Assembly: GCA_945863605.1 (NCBI GenBank)
Contig: CAMAZP010000010.1
Coordinates: 23,429-87,428, forward strand
Source of the DNA: Chitinophaga pinensis
GTDB taxonomy: Bacteria > Bacteroidota > Bacteroidia > Flavobacteriales_D > Crocinitomicaceae
Reading direction: 5' to 3'
Length of the DNA: 64,000 nucleotides
The notes below the pieces were generated by a model. It was not told the origin of the DNA. It did not search any database and worked only from the letters and a program-made list of their open reading frames with translations. The position numbers and the translations under genes are program-made. Shown here piece after piece: positions 44,858 to 54,600 of the stretch. Position 1 is the stretch's first letter. Every line of letters begins with the position of its first letter.

Positions 44858-46129
44858 ATGAAAGATCGTTTCAAAGAGGTAATAGCAGAGAATCAAACGC
44901 TAAATTTCAAGAGCGGTTTTTTACGCGAACAAACAATACCATTAAACACAAAATTAATAATCAGTCTGATAGGTGCTCGTCGAAGCGGAAAGACGTACTT
45001 GTTGTATCAACTTATAAATCAATTACTTGATAGTGGAGTTGAACGTAAAAATATACTTTTCATCAATTTTGAAGATGAGCGATTACGAGCTGAAACAGAT
45101 GAATTAGATTTTATCCTTCAGGCATTTAATGAACTATATCCCGACTTAGAATGGGAAAATACGCATCTCTTTTTTGATGAAATACAAAATGTAACAGGTT
45201 GGGAGAAATTCATACGTCGCGTTTATGATACGAAAACTAGAAACATCTATATCACAGGTTCAAACGCTAAATTATTGAGTAGTGAAATAGCAACTGCCTT
45301 ACGTGGTCGTTCTTTGAGTTATACTGTTTTTCCATTGAGTTTTCGTGAATACCTCAACGCCCTGAACGTTGAAAAAGCTACAAAAACACAGCAACAAAGA
45401 AGCAAACTCATCCATTATGCAGGAGAATTTATGTACAACGGTGGTTTTGCCGAAACAATATCCTTCGAAAAACCAACTCGTATAAAATTACTGCAAGAAT
45501 ACTTTAATGTGATGATGTTTCGCGATGTGGTGGAACGCTATAATGTGCGCGCAATCGACGTTCTTCGTTTTTTTATCAAGAAGATATTTGCAAGTGTCAC
45601 TGTTCCGTTTTCCATCAATAAAACTTTTAGAGATTTAAAATCAATGGGATATAAAATAAGCAACAACTATTTGTATGAATTTTACGACCATTGCAACGCT
45701 GTATTTTTAACTCAATCAATAGACAAGTTTGACTACTCCGAAATAAAACAATCGAAAAGCGAAAAGAAAACGTATGTTATCGACACAGGTTTACTTTCAG
45801 CGATTGAATTTTCAGTTTCAAAAAACAACGGTAAACTTTTTGAAAATATGGTTTTCCTTGAATTGCTGAAACAAGGCAACAAACTTTTCTATTTCAAATC
45901 GAAATACGAATGCGATTTCATCCTTGAGAAAGAAGGAACCTACTACCCTATTCAAGTTACTTATCAATTAGCTGATTCTGACACTAAAAAACGTGAACTT
46001 CGAGGTTTAGTGGAAGCTTGTCGCTTTTTGAAAGTATCGGAAGGAACAATCATCACTTTTGACAAAGAAGAAACAATTCAGCTAGATGAAATCAAAGTAA
46101 ATGTGGTGGCGTTTTACAAGTATTTTTAA
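44858..46129 (+). CDS. AAA-type ATPase with DUF4143, degenerate nuclease site
   Basis: 423 residues from the ATG at 44858. A TTG ten codons upstream is also open but lies in the promoter-like sequence. Walker A GARRSGKT is at 39-46 and Walker B HLFFDEIQ at about 103-110, then ITGSNAKLLSSE, a sensor-like strand. The DUF4143 part contains RDVVERYNVRAIDVLRFFIK. The C-terminus keeps the Asp (ECDFILEKEG) but reads IQVTYQ where the first ATPase has the E-x-K motif, so the nuclease-like site looks incomplete. It is monocistronic. Confidence 0.8.
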   Translation: MKDRFKEVIAENQTLNFKSGFLREQTIPLNTKLIISLIGARRSGKTYLLYQLINQLLDSGVERKNILFINFEDERLRAETDELDFILQAFNELYPDLEWENTHLFFDEIQNVTGWEKFIRRVYDTKTRNIYITGSNAKLLSSEIATALRGRSLSYTVFPLSFREYLNALNVEKATKTQQQRSKLIHYAGEFMYNGGFAETISFEKPTRIKLLQEYFNVMMFRDVVERYNVRAIDVLRFFIKKIFASVTVPFSINKTFRDLKSMGYKISNNYLYEFYDHCNAVFLTQSIDKFDYSEIKQSKSEKKTYVIDTGLLSAIEFSVSKNNGKLFENMVFLELLKQGNKLFYFKSKYECDFILEKEGTYYPIQVTYQLADSDTKKRELRGLVEACRFLKVSEGTIITFDKEETIQLDEIKVNVVAFYKYF

Positions 46130-46217
46130 TGAGATTCTGTTTTTTTGCAACGTTTTAGCATTAAAAAAAATAGATGTGTAAGACTATGTTATTTACCATT
46201 CGTTTACTCAATAAAAA

Positions 46218-46898
46218 TCAATAAATCAAACCAAAAACAGCCGTCAACGCAGCAGTTTCCGTTCGCAAACGATTTTCGCTAAGATTAATTGGAATAAATC
46301 CCTTTTCCAAAGCTAGTTTCACTTCTGTTTCAGAAAAATCACCTTCCGGACCGATTAAAAAGGGAATAAATTCGTTCATTGATTTCAATGGCGCTTTTTC
46401 ACCTTCGTAGCAATGTCCAATGTATGCTTTTGGAGTTTCATTGATAAAAGCAGTTACCGATTTTAAATCTTCAATTTCAGGTAAATAGAAACGTTTGGAT
46501 TGCTTCATCACAGCGACTGTAATTTTATGAATGCGTTCTAAATTTACGTTGTTTCGCTCGTTGTTGGCACACTTCAAAAAAGTCAATTTCGTTAAACCCA
46601 GTTCTGTAGCTTTTTCTAAAAACCACTCGATTCTGTCCATATTTTTTGTGGGAGCAACAGCAATATGAATTTCAGTTGAAGCTTCTGTATGCAAAATAGC
46701 TTCGAGAACTTCCACGGAACATTTTTTTGGATTATCGTCAATGATTCGCGCTTTCAACTGCACTCCTTTACCATTCAACAATTCTAAAAAATCTCCTTTT
46801 TTCTTGCGTAAAACGCGTACACAATGCTTTGATTCTTCTTCGGAAAGTGTGTAAGCTTTCGTTTCTAAAATGATTTCAGGTGCGAAAAAAGAGGCCAT
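46218..46898 (-). CDS. rsmE: 16S rRNA (uracil-1498-N3)-methyltransferase
   Basis: 226 residues. An N-terminal PUA-like domain (about 1-70, SEEESKHCVRVLRKKKGD) precedes a SPOUT domain. Its markers are PTKNMDRIEWFLEKATELG, PFLIGPEGDFSETE (motif 2) and LSENRLRTETAALTAV (motif 3), the SAM-binding knot. It methylates U1498 in the decoding region of 16S rRNA. The start codon shares one base with the holA stop (TAATG), so translation is coupled. Confidence 0.95.
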   Translation of the reverse strand: MASFFAPEIILETKAYTLSEEESKHCVRVLRKKKGDFLELLNGKGVQLKARIIDDNPKKCSVEVLEAILHTEASTEIHIAVAPTKNMDRIEWFLEKATELGLTKLTFLKCANNERNNVNLERIHKITVAVMKQSKRFYLPEIEDLKSVTAFINETPKAYIGHCYEGEKAPLKSMNEFIPFLIGPEGDFSETEVKLALEKGFIPINLSENRLRTETAALTAVFGLIY

Positions 46899-47896
46899 TA
46901 ATACAAAAGTTTATACGTCATTTCGCGCATCAATTCCCCTGAAGGAAAGGTTGAATTTCCAACTCCTTTAGCCTTTAAATCATATTCGTGAAGTGTTGCA
47001 ATGTTTTGAGCTAATTTTTTAGGGTCATAATTATTGCGCTGATTGGTCAATTCTCCGGCTACAAAAGGATGAACACCCAAAGTTTGAGCAACCACATCTC
47101 GTGATTTATTCGGTAAAAAGTGAATTTTCATCAACTGCGTAAACAACTTAAATAAATTCGGAATAATGGCAACCAACTCCCCTGCTTTCGGATTATACTC
47201 GAAATACTGCACAATTTTAAACGCTTTTACGCTGTCTTTTGTCGCGATTGCATTTGTCAATTCAAAAATATTGTAGTCTTTAGAAATGCCAATGTTTTCT
47301 TCGATGTGAATTTCATTGATCGTAGTTCCATCCTCAATTAGCAAGGACAATTTTTCGATTTCTTTTACAATTCTTCCGAGGTCATTTCCTAAAAACTCCG
47401 CTAAAAGCATTCCCGCTTTTGAGGTGATTCCGAAACCTAGCGATTTAACGTAAGCTTGAATCCATTCGGACAATTGATACTCTTTTACTTTTTCGGATTT
47501 AAAAACAATTCCGTTTTTCGCAGCGTTTTTAATTGACTTTTTGCGCGCATCAAAAGCTTTATACTTGTAACAAATTACAAAAACTGTTGATTCCAAAGGT
47601 GAATCGAGGTAGGATTCTAATTCATCAAATTGTTTTAAATCTTGTGCTTCTTTTAAGATCACTACTCGCCTTTCCGACATCATTGGATAGGATTTCAACT
47701 CACTTAAAAGCGCGAGAATATCACAATCTTTACCATATAAAACTGTTTGGTTAAAGTCGCGCTCAAAATCTTCTAAAGCGTGTTCGGCAACAGCATTACT
47801 AATCAAGTCGATATAAAAAGGTTCTTCGCCATGAAGAAAATATATCTTCTCGAGCTTTTTGTTCTTGATATCTTTAATTATGAGTTTGTGATCCAT
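46898..47896 (-). CDS. holA: DNA polymerase III subunit delta
   Basis: 332 residues. It is the clamp-loader subunit that opens the sliding clamp. The opening IYFLHGEEPFYIDLISNAV and the SYPMMSERRVVILKEAQ segment are diagnostic, and the three-domain AAA-like length is normal. The delta subunit lacks its own working ATP site, as here (no Walker A). Co-transcribed with rsmE. Confidence 0.93.
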   Translation of the reverse strand: MDHKLIIKDIKNKKLEKIYFLHGEEPFYIDLISNAVAEHALEDFERDFNQTVLYGKDCDILALLSELKSYPMMSERRVVILKEAQDLKQFDELESYLDSPLESTVFVICYKYKAFDARKKSIKNAAKNGIVFKSEKVKEYQLSEWIQAYVKSLGFGITSKAGMLLAEFLGNDLGRIVKEIEKLSLLIEDGTTINEIHIEENIGISKDYNIFELTNAIATKDSVKAFKIVQYFEYNPKAGELVAIIPNLFKLFTQLMKIHFLPNKSRDVVAQTLGVHPFVAGELTNQRNNYDPKKLAQNIATLHEYDLKAKGVGNSTFPSGELMREMTYKLLY

Positions 47897-47951
47897 CGAG
47901 TTTCAAAGGTACAAAACAGATAGGATTTATTGGAAGTTTGAAAGATAAAAT

Positions 47952-49064
47952 CTATTTCACACCCGATTCCCTTCCCTTCCAAATCGGTTTAAAAAATGGA
48001 ATTAACACTAAAATCAGTAGGTTGTAAAAAGGAAATAAGAGTTGGTAAACTGGCAGAAGCAACCAAGCTTTCGTGCGTTTGAAGCGATAGAAAAAGGGTA
48101 AAAAGAGTAATAGATCTACTAAAACTTTTAATGTGAAAGTGATTAGTACCAACTCAAATTTTGAATCAAGGAGAAAATAAATAAGGCAACTGAAAAATCC
48201 GATTGTCAAAAAGAATTGAAGTAAGGCTAAAAAGGTGCTCAAATTATCGCGCACATTTCCTGTTTTTGCAACCCAACGCAAGCGCTGATGAATAAATTCG
48301 GAGAAACTTTGTGGCGTTTCCGTTGTGACTTGATATGTTGGAATCGTACAAACCCGAATATCTGCTTTGGAATTTCTAAAATCACGCAATAAGTAAATAT
48401 CATCGCCACTTGGAATGTGTGCGTGCGTTTCGTAACAATCGTATTGCTCAAAAGCTGACTTACGAATTAATAAATTAGCGCCACTTGCAATGATTGGTCG
48501 TTTTAATCCGCTTAATCCTGTGTTTAAGGCGTTGACAAGCAATAAATCCACCTCAAAAAAATGTTCGTACCAACGTTTTGAAATTAAAACAGCAGGTAAA
48601 ATATATAAATCCGCAGGGCTTAGTTTTTCAAGTTGTTCAAAATAATTTTCAGCAAAAGCCACATCGGCGTCTAAAGTCAGAAAATAAGGTGTTTCAACTG
48701 CTTCAATTCCAATTCGTAGCGCTTTCTTTTTACCAAATTCTCCTTCTGGAACGGTCAAAATTTCAAATGGAAAATCCATCAAAGTAGCTTTAATTTTCGC
48801 AACTGATTTATCACTAGAATGATCATCGATAAAAAGAATCTTAGCAGGTAAAACACTTGATTTTAAAAAACTATCTAATAAATCTGTTAATCTCTTTTCT
48901 TCATTTCTAAACGGAATCAACACCGTAATTTCAGCAAGTTTGAGCTTATTTTCTTTTTGAAGATACGTTCTTTCTTTTTTCCATTGAGAAGATAGACCCA
49001 TTCCTAAAATCAGAAAAAGCGAACTCGTATAAATAGCAAAGAAAATAACTAAAAAAATCGTCAA
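47952..49064 (-). CDS. membrane-bound family 2 glycosyltransferase
   Basis: 370 residues. One N-terminal transmembrane helix (2-22) and three to four at the C-terminus (about 275-365) surround a GT-A catalytic domain. That domain has VLIPFRNEEKRL, FIDDHSSD, the metal-binding LDADVAF (DxD), and the processive-type QRLRW motif (HQRLRWVAKT). It should transfer a sugar from a nucleotide-sugar to a lipid or polysaccharide at the inner membrane. Its start overlaps the flippase-like gene by 4 bp, so the two products probably act in one glycolipid pathway. Confidence 0.85.
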   Translation of the reverse strand: MTIFLVIFFAIYTSSLFLILGMGLSSQWKKERTYLQKENKLKLAEITVLIPFRNEEKRLTDLLDSFLKSSVLPAKILFIDDHSSDKSVAKIKATLMDFPFEILTVPEGEFGKKKALRIGIEAVETPYFLTLDADVAFAENYFEQLEKLSPADLYILPAVLISKRWYEHFFEVDLLLVNALNTGLSGLKRPIIASGANLLIRKSAFEQYDCYETHAHIPSGDDIYLLRDFRNSKADIRVCTIPTYQVTTETPQSFSEFIHQRLRWVAKTGNVRDNLSTFLALLQFFLTIGFFSCLIYFLLDSKFELVLITFTLKVLVDLLLFLPFFYRFKRTKAWLLLPVYQLLFPFYNLLILVLIPFFKPIWKGRESGVK

Positions 49065-49972
49065 CTGCGCTTGAATTTAATGAAGAAAACCGACACAAAA
49101 GTAGGAATTAGTAGGTTGAAAAACCAAGTCGTCAAGGAGGCCAAAAGAATAGGGAAAGTTGCAATTCCAGCTAAGGTTAAAATACTCACCGCAATTGATT
49201 CACGCATTACGATTTTTCCAAAAAACAAAGAAGGAGTTAAGGTTACTGCCATATAAACGAGCGCTATCCACAAAAGATTTAAGTACTCAAAAGAGACTCC
49301 AAAAGCGGAAAGTGCTAGAGAAAATTGCAGTAGAAAAACCAAATAGCGCAACAAAGAAACACCAATTATTTTCATTCGAGAAGGACCTTTTTTCACCAAT
49401 AAAACCATCGATTGAACGCGTTGAATTTTGATAGGTGAAGCCAATGTTTCTCCAAAAAAGTAAATCAATAAACTTGTAATAGTGGCACCAATAAAAAATC
49501 CAGTACTTAATTCACTGAAATAAGATTCCTTTTCAAACAATAAAATAATTCCAGCAATCGCTCCGAAAAACATACTTACAGTAAATTGAGAGAAATTAGA
49601 AACCATTGAATACACGGTTAATTTCCAGCGTTTGTTGGCTTCAAAATAAATGATTCTTCCTAAAAAATTCCCACTGAAAGCAGGAGTTAAAAACGATGAA
49701 ACGATGCCAGAAACAAAGGCTGTGAGGCGATTTGGATTTTTTTCTTCGTTAATTGATTGCAATAAAAGTTTCCATTTTAGCCATTCAAAATACCAATTTA
49801 AAGGAACAAAAAGAAAGCAAACTATAAAGGGAATAAGTTGGAAATCATCAAATTGTCTTTCGTTCCAATCTAGTTTTTCCAAACGTGAATAAAGGAGATA
49901 AACCAAAATTGAAAAAACAATTCCTTTAAACAAAAGCAGAATTATCGACCGAAAATAGTTAGTTTTAATCAA
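49061..49972 (-). CDS. flippase-like integral membrane protein (UPF0104 / LPG synthase TM family)
   Basis: 303 residues and about eight hydrophobic helices. The segments SGIVSSFLTPAFSGNFLGRI and a later charged/helical pattern match the transmembrane domain shared with lysyl-phosphatidylglycerol synthases and known as UPF0104. The aminoacyl-transferase domain is absent. In other bacteria such stand-alone domains accompany glycosyltransferases, as here. Moving a lipid-linked product across the membrane is inferred. Confidence 0.75.
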   Translation of the reverse strand: MIKTNYFRSIILLLFKGIVFSILVYLLYSRLEKLDWNERQFDDFQLIPFIVCFLFVPLNWYFEWLKWKLLLQSINEEKNPNRLTAFVSGIVSSFLTPAFSGNFLGRIIYFEANKRWKLTVYSMVSNFSQFTVSMFFGAIAGIILLFEKESYFSELSTGFFIGATITSLLIYFFGETLASPIKIQRVQSMVLLVKKGPSRMKIIGVSLLRYLVFLLQFSLALSAFGVSFEYLNLLWIALVYMAVTLTPSLFFGKIVMRESIAVSILTLAGIATFPILLASLTTWFFNLLIPTFVSVFFIKFKRS

Positions 49973-49987
49973 CGAAAATTAGTTTGA

Positions 49988-50545
49988 ATGGTTGAAGATA
50001 AGATAATTCTTGGAATTGACCCCGGCACGACCGTAATGGGTTATGGAATTATACACGTGAAGAATGGTAAAATGTCGATGTTAAACTTCGGAATTATTCA
50101 GTTGAATAAGCTTCCAAATCAACCCGATAAACTAAAGCGAATCTTGGACCGACTAAATGGTTTAATTCAAGAATATAAGCCTGATGAAATGGCTATCGAA
50201 GCTCCATTTTTTGGTAAAAATGTCCAATCAATGTTGAAATTAGGCCGCGCTCAAGGAGTTGCGATTGCTTCGTGTTTGAACCACAATATTCCTTTTGAAG
50301 AATATTCGCCTAGACGTATCAAACAATCAATAACGGGAAGTGGTGCTGCTTCGAAAGAGCAAGTGGCGATAATGCTTCAAAAACTCTTGAATTTTCAGGA
50401 TATGCCTAAATACCTTGATGCAACTGACGGACTTGCTGTGGCTGTTTGTCATTATTATTCAAAAGGCGTTGGCGAGCATAATAAATCAAAAGGAGGAACT
50501 TGGACAGCATTTTTGTCTCAAAATCCAAATAGAAAAAAAGCTTAA
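49988..50545 (+). CDS. ruvC: crossover junction endodeoxyribonuclease RuvC
   Basis: 185 residues. It resolves Holliday junctions made during recombination. The acidic active site is visible: Asp in ILGIDPGTTVMGYG, Glu in MAIEAPFFGKN, and the C-terminal pair in LDATDGLAVAVCH. The junction-binding YSPRRIKQSITGSGAASKEQV segment is also present. It is divergent from the flippase-like gene with only 15 bp between the starts, so both promoters must overlap the coding ends. ruvA and ruvB are not in the window. Confidence 0.96.
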   Translation: MVEDKIILGIDPGTTVMGYGIIHVKNGKMSMLNFGIIQLNKLPNQPDKLKRILDRLNGLIQEYKPDEMAIEAPFFGKNVQSMLKLGRAQGVAIASCLNHNIPFEEYSPRRIKQSITGSGAASKEQVAIMLQKLLNFQDMPKYLDATDGLAVAVCHYYSKGVGEHNKSKGGTWTAFLSQNPNRKKA

Positions 50546-50548
50546 ATC

Positions 50549-51163
50549 ATGAAGAAGAATCCGAAAGTTGATGCATATATTTTAAATGCTGCTCCTTTTG
50601 CTCAACCGATCTTGAATGAGTTAAGAGCAACTTTAGAAACTGTAGAGCCAAAGTTGGAAGAAACAATTAAATGGGGATTTCCTTGTTTTACCTTTCAAAG
50701 TAAACTCATTTGTAGTTTTAGCGCTTACAAAAATCACTGTGTTTTTCGCTTTTGGCAAGGTTCAAATTTAAAGGATACAGCTGGAATTATAGCTAAAGTT
50801 GGAGAAACGGAGATGGGAGAACTCAAAAAAATCAAAAATTTAACAGATTTACCAAATTCTGAAGTTTTGATAAAATATATTCGTGAAGCTATTGAACTTT
50901 CTAAGAAGAAAAGTACTAAAACAATAGCAAGCGAAAAGAAGATAACTATCGATTTAAAAAGTGTTGATTTACCAGAAATCTTTAGTTCTTTTCCAAAACA
51001 AGCAGAAAAATTCGATGCTTTTCCGCCTTCTCACCGCAGAGAATATATTTCCTGGATTACTGAAGCTAAAACGGATGCAACACGGATTAAACGAATTGAA
51101 ACAATGATGGAATGGATACTTGATGGTAAATCAAGAAATTGGAAATACGAAAAAAAGAAATGA
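50549..51163 (+). CDS. YdeI/OmpD-associated family protein (DUF1801-type)
   Basis: 204 residues. The first half is a DUF1801/YdhG-like domain (about 10-115, ILNELRATLETVEPKLEETI, then KWGFPCFTF and NHCVFRFWQG). The second ends with the YdeI signature (FDAFPPSHRREYISWI, EAKTDATRIKRIE). Proteins of this type are widespread in soil and aquatic bacteria and their function is unknown. It starts 4 bp after ruvC and its stop overlaps the start of rnhA (ATGA), so the three are co-transcribed. Confidence 0.85.
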   Translation: MKKNPKVDAYILNAAPFAQPILNELRATLETVEPKLEETIKWGFPCFTFQSKLICSFSAYKNHCVFRFWQGSNLKDTAGIIAKVGETEMGELKKIKNLTDLPNSEVLIKYIREAIELSKKKSTKTIASEKKITIDLKSVDLPEIFSSFPKQAEKFDAFPPSHRREYISWITEAKTDATRIKRIETMMEWILDGKSRNWKYEKKK

Positions 51164-51630
51164 TACGCATATATACTGACGGTTCATCAAGAGGAAATCC
51201 AGGCCCAGGAGGTTTTGGAACGATATTAAAATACAACGATAAAGTGAAAGAAATTTCACAAGGTTTTCGACTCACAACCAATAATCGAATGGAATTGATG
51301 GCCGTGATTGTTGGACTTGAAAGCTTAAAAACAACTCAAATCCCAGTAACTATTTATTCAGATTCAAAATATGTAATTGACTCCATCACTTTAGGTTGGG
51401 TTTTTGGCTGGGTAAAAAAGGGTTTCAAAGGCAAGAAAAACAAAGATTTATGGCTTCGCTATTTGAATCTTCATTCCAAGTTTGAACTAAATTATGTGTG
51501 GGTAAAAGGTCACGCAGGACATCCTGAAAACGAACGTTGCGATGTTTTGGCTGTTAATGCAGCTGTTATCAATCCAACAAATATCGATGAAGGTTACGAA
51601 ACAGATTCAGAAAACGAATTATGGAGTTGA
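51160..51630 (+). CDS. rnhA: ribonuclease HI
   Basis: 156 residues from the ATG at 51160, which overlaps the preceding stop as ATGA and gives the normal N-terminus MIRIYTDGSSRGNPGPGG. It cuts RNA in RNA-DNA hybrids. The catalytic DEDD set is visible: Asp in YTDGSS, Glu in NRMELMAV, Asp in YSDSKYV, and the last Asp in HPENERCDVLA, with the His loop in WVKGHAGH. Its 3' end overlaps that of the convergent T9SS gene by 12 bp. Confidence 0.95.
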   Translation: MIRIYTDGSSRGNPGPGGFGTILKYNDKVKEISQGFRLTTNNRMELMAVIVGLESLKTTQIPVTIYSDSKYVIDSITLGWVFGWVKKGFKGKKNKDLWLRYLNLHSKFELNYVWVKGHAGHPENERCDVLAVNAAVINPTNIDEGYETDSENELWS

Positions 51631-54600
51631 ACTAATTTTGGTTACAAATCCATTTTTAGAAACCATTGTTCCTCCTTTCATTTCTCCAGTTAACATATAG
51701 AAATAAACCCCATCGGTACAATCTGCACCTCCATCATCTGTTCCATCCCACAACAAAAGTGGTTTTGCAGCATCTCTATCTCTATTCCAAACTATATTTC
51801 CCCAGCGATTTGTAATAATTATATTATATGATTTAAAGCCGTCAAAAGGTAGATTGAAAAAGTCATTTGTTCCGTCTCCATTTGGTGTAAATACATTTGG
51901 AACATAAATATCAGGGTCTTTTACAAAAATGGATTGTGTTATACTATCAATACAACCGATTGCATCAGTTACAATCAATGTAATATCGTAATATCCCCCA
52001 ACAGGGTAGGATGTAGATTGATTACTATTAGTGAGAACATCTATTGACTGGTTGTTTCCAAAATTCCAGGACCATGTTATAATAGGAGCACCAATTGTAA
52101 CAGATTGATCAGAGAAAACGGCTAAAGCTCCTTGTTCAACAGGATTAGGGTTAATTGAAAAGCCTGCAGTAAGACCATCATCCAATACAGTAATATCATT
52201 TAGAGGATAAAAAACTTCACAACCTAAACTATCAAATAATGTCACTCCAGGAGTATACGTACCTTGTGATGAATAATTATAGTTGAAATCTAAATCATTA
52301 GTCACTGTATTAAGATCTCCCATTTCCCAAATAGAACCAAAAACATTTTGAGGATTCGAAACACTAAAACTTGCACCCTGTGCACAAAACCCAACATTTT
52401 GTGTCCAACTAGGCTCTCCATATGGCCCCCCAATCACAACATAATCCTCAATAAGTGTATCTGCAACACAACCATATTCATCGGTTATTGATAAGAATAA
52501 ATCATTGTAACCTGGTAATGCATAAACAGTTGAGGGGTTTTGAAGAGATGATGAACCAGAGGAAGCTCCAAATTGCCAGTCCCAATTTGTAATACTTCCA
52601 TAGGATACTGAAGAATCAGAAAGTGAGACAAATAATGGTGGACAAGTAAAATTACCCGATGAATCTGATGTAGCCCCTGAGAAAGTATAAGTTGGTATTG
52701 CAAAAGGAATAGAAACTGTTATTAAATTTCCGATAGTATCTTTACAACCGTTAGCGTCAGTTGATACAAGAGTGACTGTATGAATTGAACTTGTTACTCC
52801 AATTGTTATATTTGTTTCGTTAAAAATTGTTGAAATATTTTCATCAGTTGAAATCGAGTTTCCATCCAAAAACCATTCATAAGTTAAAGGTGCTATACCA
52901 GTTGAAGTGTTGGTAGTATTTATTGTCTGTCCATTACAAACAATATTATCGACTGAGAAAAATGAGCTAGGAGTTGTGATTGTAATTGGGTTTGATGCTG
53001 GTATTGAACTACAACCAAAGACATCTGTTACAATTAATTCAGCATAAAAAGTTCCTGTTCCATTGAAGGTATGATTGACTGGTGTATTGATCGAATTAGT
53101 AGTAATTGAAGAACTATCGTCTGAAAAAGTATATTCAAAACTAGCCAAAGCTAAACCATTTAAAGACAATGAATTATTTGTAAAATTGACTAATAATGGT
53201 GAACAACCAATAATGGGATCTGATGACAATACTGCAAATGGAGGTGATAAAACTGAAACTACAAGTGTTGAACTATCAGAGCATCCAACACTATTAGTAA
53301 CAATCATTTCTATTAAATAGGTACCAGGTGTGGTGTATACATAGTTGGCTGTATCACCCATATTTACTGGATTAGTATTATTTCCCATATCAAATTCCCA
53401 AGTTTGTAATGGATGTGGATTAGGCGGTGTAGCCCATGTTGAACTTGCATCATACATGAATAATGTATCACCTTGACAAATAGAATCATTACTTAATGTG
53501 AAGTTTGGAACTACCATTGAAATATCAATTACACTAGTTGTACTATCACTACACCCAGTTGTAAAATTGTAAATTACTTGCTCAATAGTATATGAACCAT
53601 ATCCATTAAAGCTGTGTGAAACTGATCCTAAGTTGGCATCATCAAGATCGATATCATCAAGAACAGTGTTAGGTGAACCATCATCCCATTTCCAAATCAT
53701 TAATACGTCATCACTTAATTCACCGTGCGTAGCATCATCTGTAATACTTAATGAAACAGGAAACCCGTTTGGATTACAAAACAACGTCTCTGATGGAGTA
53801 AAATTTGATATTGGTGCATTGATATAAATTAATGAATCAATTTCTAAGGTATCCTTACACCCTCTATAATCAACCACCAACATTACATTAAAATATCCTG
53901 TATCAGATGTAAATTGATATATTGGATTCTGTTGGGTAGACGTCCCATCTGTAAAATCCCAAAAATAGGTTATTTCTGTTGAGTCTGGATTTGAAGGATT
54001 TGTGCTTACAAAAGAAGTAAATTCAAAATCATTTTTAATGCAATTAACTGTTGTATCTACTGAAAAATTAATTGAATTTATCTGTCCTACTTTAATATAA
54101 TCAGATAAAGAGACTGTTGCTGTACAACCCGATTGAGTGGTTACAGTTAAGGTTACATCATAAACTCCAATTTGATAAGTCTGAGCCGGTGGATTTTGTA
54201 AAGTGGAAGTTTGCCCGTTGCCAAAATTCCAATTCCAGGAAACAATTGGATTAGTTGCTTGATTTGGTGAAATTGAATTATCTGTGAAATTTACAGTTAA
54301 TGGAGTACAACCACCTGTAACATCAGCTGTAAAATTAGCTTGAACATCAGTTACATTAATAAAAGAGGGAATTATTGTTGTTCCAACACATCCAGTTGAG
54401 GTAGTCATTGTCAATGAAACTGGAAATGATCCATTAATAGGATATGTTTGAGGGGGTGGATTGTTTCCAGTGTAAGGTGCTGTTCCATTTCCAAAATTCC
54501 AAGTATATGTCACTCCCCCTGCAGATGTATTTACAAAATTTACTACCGAAGGTGCACAGTTTGTTAAAGGTGAAGCTGTAAAACTAGGTGTTGGTGTAGG

